A stretch of 7,927 nucleotides of DNA from Planctomycetota bacterium (GTDB lineage Bacteria > Planctomycetota > Planctomycetia > Pirellulales > UBA1268): NCBI GenBank assembly GCA_003669255.1, contig QWPO01000089.1:1-7927 (forward strand). Reading direction: 5' to 3'. The stretch's first letter is position 1. Every line of letters starts with the position of its first letter. The notes below the pieces were generated by a model, which ran no database searches, was not told the DNA's origin, and saw only the letters and a program-made list of their open reading frames with translations. The translations under genes and the position numbers were made by a program. This document shows, one piece after another, positions 5,974 through 7,927 of this stretch.

Positions 5974-7692
5974 TTAGGCGTCGAGGATGGTTTCTCGGAT
6001 TACTTCGTCGGCGGTTGTTAGTCCGTTGAAAATGCCCTGCATGCCGGAGTCGCGGAGCGTCACCATGCCATACCGCTTGGCCACGTTGCGGAGTTCTTCC
6101 GTTGAGGCGTTGCGGATGATCAGGTCGCGCATCTCGTCGTTCATGATCAAAAGTTCATAGATGCCAAGGCGGCCCTTGTAGCCGGTGCGGTTGCACCTCT
6201 CGCAGCCCTTGCCGCGGTAAAACTTCTTGTCGGCCACCTGGTCGCTGGTCATCTCCAGGTCGGCGAGCACGTCGGAGCCCGGCACCACCTCCTCGCGGCA
6301 GCCGGTGCAGATCCGCCGCACCAGCCGCTGGGCGAGAATCGCCTCCACGGTGGCCGTGATCAGAAACGGCGGCACGCCCATGTCGCGGAGCCGCGTGACG
6401 GTGGAGGGCGCGTCGTTGGTGTGGAGCGTGGAAAACACCATGTGGCCGGTGAGCGACGCCTGCACCGCGATCTCGGCCGTCTCCACGTCGCGAATCTCGC
6501 CCACCAGGATCCGGTCGGGATCCTGCCGGAGGATCGCCCGCAGGCAGGCGGCAAACGTGTTGCCGATCTCGGAATCGATCGGCACCTGCACGATCCCGTC
6601 GATGTCGTATTCGACCGGGTCTTCCGTGGTGATCAGCTTGTCTTCGACGTCGTTGAGCTCGGAGAGCGCCGAGTAGAGGGTGGTGGTCTTGCCCGAGCCC
6701 GTGGGGCCGGTCACCAGCACGATGCCGTTGGGACGCCTCAGCACATCGCGGAACTTCCGCAGCATGCCCTCCTCCATCCCGATCTTGTCGAGATTGAGCG
6801 ACACGACGCCGCGGTCGAGCACTCGCATGACGACGCTCTCGCCAAAGAGCGTGGGGAGCACGCTCACGCGGAGGTCGACGGGGTGGCCGCCCACGCTGAG
6901 TTCGATGCGGCCGTCCTGCGGGAGCCGCCGCTCGGCGATGTCGAGATTCGCCATCACCTTGATGCGCGTGGTGATCGCGAAGGCCAGATGCTTCGGCGGC
7001 GGCACCATCTCCTGGAGCACACCGTCGGCCTTGAGCCGGATGCGAAACTCTGTTTCGAAGGGCTCGAAGTGGATGTCGCTGGCGCCGTCGCGAATGGCCA
7101 GCAGCAGCACCATGTTGAGCAGCTTCCGCACCGGGGCGCTCTCGGCGAGGGCCTCGATGCTCGTCAGGTCGGTGACGCCGTCCTTGCCGGCGGCGGCCGC
7201 GGCGGCCGCGAGTTCGTTGTCGCTCTCCAGGTCGGACACGAGCGACTCCACGCTCTCGTTGTCCGACGAAAAAAGCTTGTCGATCGTTTTGGTGATCTCG
7301 GCCTCGGTGGCCACGCAGATGTGGATGTCGTAGCCGAGCAGAGTGCGGAGTTCGTCGGCCACCTGGATCTTCTGCGGATCGGCCGAGGCGACCGTGAGGC
7401 GGTCGCCCTTGAGCTCCAGCGGCACCACGCGGTAGAGCTGGGCCATCGGCTCGCTGATCAGGCGGATCACGTCGGACGGGATCTGGCGGTCGTAGAGCGT
7501 GACGAAGGTCGTGCCCCACTGCTCGGCGAGAGCCTCGCCAAGCTGCTCGTCGGTGTAGAAGCCGAGCGCCACCCCGACCCGGCCGAGGAGCTCGCCGCCG
7601 CGAGTGGACTGCTCCTCGATCATCGTTTCGAGCTGCTGCTCGTCGATGAGCCCGAGGTCGACCAGGATTTGTCCGATGCGCTTGAGGGCCAT
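5974..7692 (-). CDS. gspE: GspE/PilB-family assembly ATPase with N-terminal MshEN-type domain
   Basis: The product has 572 residues from the ATG at 7692, giving the start MALKRIGQILVDLG. This cytoplasmic hexameric ATPase would power pseudopilin assembly through the platform protein encoded next. Two tandem 24-residue motifs at 5-28 and 35-58 (RIG...Q and LLG...Q) form an MshEN/GspE_N domain, known in relatives to bind cyclic di-GMP. An Asp/Glu- and Ala-rich linker (about 143-170, with seven Ala from 162) leads to the N2 domain (ASDIHFEP, 204-211). The ATPase core has Walker A GPTGSGKTT (329-337), the Asp box TTEDPVEYD (355-363), Walker B ILVGEIRD (395-402) and the His box TGHMVFSTLHTND (415-427). 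A zinc-binding tetracysteine follows at C462/C465 and C497/C500. All key residues are present and the length is normal. A TTG at 7761, inside a palindromic repeat, is not a credible start. PilB is an equally fair name. Confidence 0.95.
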   Translation of the reverse strand: MALKRIGQILVDLGLIDEQQLETMIEEQSTRGGELLGRVGVALGFYTDEQLGEALAEQWGTTFVTLYDRQIPSDVIRLISEPMAQLYRVVPLELKGDRLTVASADPQKIQVADELRTLLGYDIHICVATEAEITKTIDKLFSSDNESVESLVSDLESDNELAAAAAAAGKDGVTDLTSIEALAESAPVRKLLNMVLLLAIRDGASDIHFEPFETEFRIRLKADGVLQEMVPPPKHLAFAITTRIKVMANLDIAERRLPQDGRIELSVGGHPVDLRVSVLPTLFGESVVMRVLDRGVVSLNLDKIGMEEGMLRKFRDVLRRPNGIVLVTGPTGSGKTTTLYSALSELNDVEDKLITTEDPVEYDIDGIVQVPIDSEIGNTFAACLRAILRQDPDRILVGEIRDVETAEIAVQASLTGHMVFSTLHTNDAPSTVTRLRDMGVPPFLITATVEAILAQRLVRRICTGCREEVVPGSDVLADLEMTSDQVADKKFYRGKGCERCNRTGYKGRLGIYELLIMNDEMRDLIIRNASTEELRNVAKRYGMVTLRDSGMQGIFNGLTTADEVIRETILDA

Positions 7693-7747
7693 GAGTGGGT
7701 CGGGGGTGATGGGGGGCGCGGGTTGGGGAGCTGTGCGGGTGGTTTGT
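7693..7747 (-). other. C-rich leader of the ATPase gene, no ribosome binding site seen
   Basis: These 55 bases between the repeat array and the ATG at 7692 read as C-rich on the minus strand (ending CCCCCGACCCACTC before the ATG). I see no Shine-Dalgarno sequence and no convincing -35/-10 pair. The platform gene leader ends in a similar C-rich stretch (GCCCCCACTCCC). Transcription may start further upstream, beyond the window. Confidence 0.4.
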
Positions 7748-7771
7748 GCACAGGTTGACAACCTGTGCTAC
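7748..7771 (-). repeat. REP-like palindrome, array copy 1
   Basis: Arms GCACAGGTTG and CAACCTGTGC are perfect over 10 bp around a single central base (A on the plus strand, T on the minus). The minus-strand foot is GTAG, preceded by CCCAC. It is the copy nearest the ATPase gene, 55 bases from its ATG. Confidence 0.88.
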
Positions 7772-7797
7772 GTGGGAGCGGGTGTTACGTGGGAGCG
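7769..7797. repeat. 17-bp sub-repeat inside array unit 1
   Basis: TACGTGGGAGCG occurs at 7769-7780 and again at 7786-7797, a period of 17 bases. On the minus strand the two copies read CGCTCCCACGTAA and CGCTCCCACGTAG, so the second provides the GTAG foot of the palindrome and the first is an incomplete foot with GTAA. The same arrangement, slightly diverged, is seen in unit 2 at 7852-7879. Confidence 0.75.
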
Positions 7798-7830
7798 TGT
7801 TGTGCTGGTGGCGTGCTTGGTGTTTCGTGG

Positions 7831-7854
7831 GCACAGGTTGGCAACCTGTGCTAC
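7831..7854 (-). repeat. REP-like palindrome, array copy 2
   Basis: Arms GCACAGGTTG and CAACCTGTGC are perfect over 10 bp around one central base (G on the plus strand). The minus-strand foot is GTAG. It lies 83 bases from copy 1 and is in the same orientation. Confidence 0.88.
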
Positions 7855-7912
7855 TGGGGAGCTTGTGTTACTTGGGAGCCTGTTGTGCTGGTGGCGTGTT
7901 TGGTTTTCGTAG

Positions 7913-7927
7913 GCACAGGTTGGCAAC
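7913..7927 (-). repeat. REP-like palindrome, array copy 3 (cut by the window edge)
   Basis: The left arm GCACAGGTTG and the first bases of the right arm (CAAC) are present before the sequence ends. It lies 82 bases from copy 2, which shows that the array continues for at least part of a third unit. Confidence 0.8.

Larger units (their letters stand above)
7748..7927 (-). repeat. Head-to-tail array of REP-like units (two complete, a third cut by the window edge)
   Basis: Two complete units of 83 bp (7748-7830) and 82 bp (7831-7912) are followed by the first 15 bases of a third. By eye, the two units differ at about ten positions and one single-base gap, so they are close to 88% identical. Each contains one palindrome with arms GCACAGGTT/AACCTGTGC and about 60 bp of conserved flank, including TGTTGTGCTGGTGGCGTG. 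Because the flanks repeat together with the palindrome, this is a tandem duplication of a whole unit rather than independent insertions. The array may continue past the window. Confidence 0.9.

Noticed and set aside
6421..7758. A 445-residue plus-strand open frame opposite the ATPase gene
   Set aside because: His/Asp/Glu/Val-rich low-complexity translation typical of the antisense of a GC-rich gene; no domain is visible.
7693..7761. A longer ATPase starting at TTG 7761
   Set aside because: The TTG lies inside a palindromic repeat, and the extra 23 residues are Pro/Thr-rich with no match to the family, while ATG 7692 gives the normal start of an MshEN domain.
6155..7834. A 559-residue open frame on the minus strand overlapping the ATPase gene
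   Set aside because: It is an out-of-frame shadow of the ATPase: rich in Arg, Pro, Gly and His, with no recognisable motif. The ATPase frame has all catalytic motifs.
7748..7927. CRISPR array
   Set aside because: The sequences between palindromes are nearly identical to each other, unlike spacers, and the unit of about 82 bp is a simple tandem repeat. No cas gene is present.

Overview
The window carries one strand-consistent gene cluster, entirely on the minus strand, for a type II secretion / type IV pilus-like machine. Read in the direction of transcription (from high to low coordinates) it contains a GspE/PilB-type assembly ATPase, a GspF/PilC-type inner-membrane platform protein, two GspG-like pseudopilins, a GspH-like pseudopilin, a PilV/GspI-like pseudopilin, and the first 120 codons of a GspK/PilX-like protein that runs off the left edge. 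The order E-F-G-G'-H-I-(K) follows the classical gsp order. The secretin, GspC, GspL/M and prepilin peptidase genes are not in view.

The likely source is a planctomycete (order Pirellulales or a relative). This rests on recall of family style: oversized pseudopilins of 300-385 residues, phrases such as DGWGRPI followed by RWP, C-terminal DNITN, and the start RRGVLLLIVLSML. I could not run a search. GC content is high in the ATPase and platform genes and visibly lower in parts of the pseudopilin genes.

Layout: positions 7693-7927 are non-coding and hold a head-to-tail array of about 82-83 bp units, each built around a perfect palindrome with arms GCACAGGTT/AACCTGTGC and a GTAG foot on the minus strand. 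This matches the signature of REP elements mobilised by RAYT-type (REP-associated tyrosine) transposases. The ATPase gene follows (5974-7692). A lone copy of the same palindrome fills most of the 41-base gap before the platform gene (4601-5932) and ends 10 bases from its ATG. From there the pseudopilin genes are tightly packed, with a 2-base gap, then two stop/start overlaps, then gaps of 21 and 49 bases, which suggests one transcript with translational coupling.

Functionally, the ATPase would drive the platform protein to add or extract processed pseudopilins in the inner membrane. The GspG-like proteins would form the shaft of the filament, and the H/I/K-like proteins its tip. The most interesting points are the REP-like array and the copy sitting at a start codon, a roughly 30-residue hydrophobic insertion in the platform protein, an EF-hand/dockerin-type calcium loop in the second GspG-like protein, and a shared C-terminal DNITN block in both GspG-like proteins.
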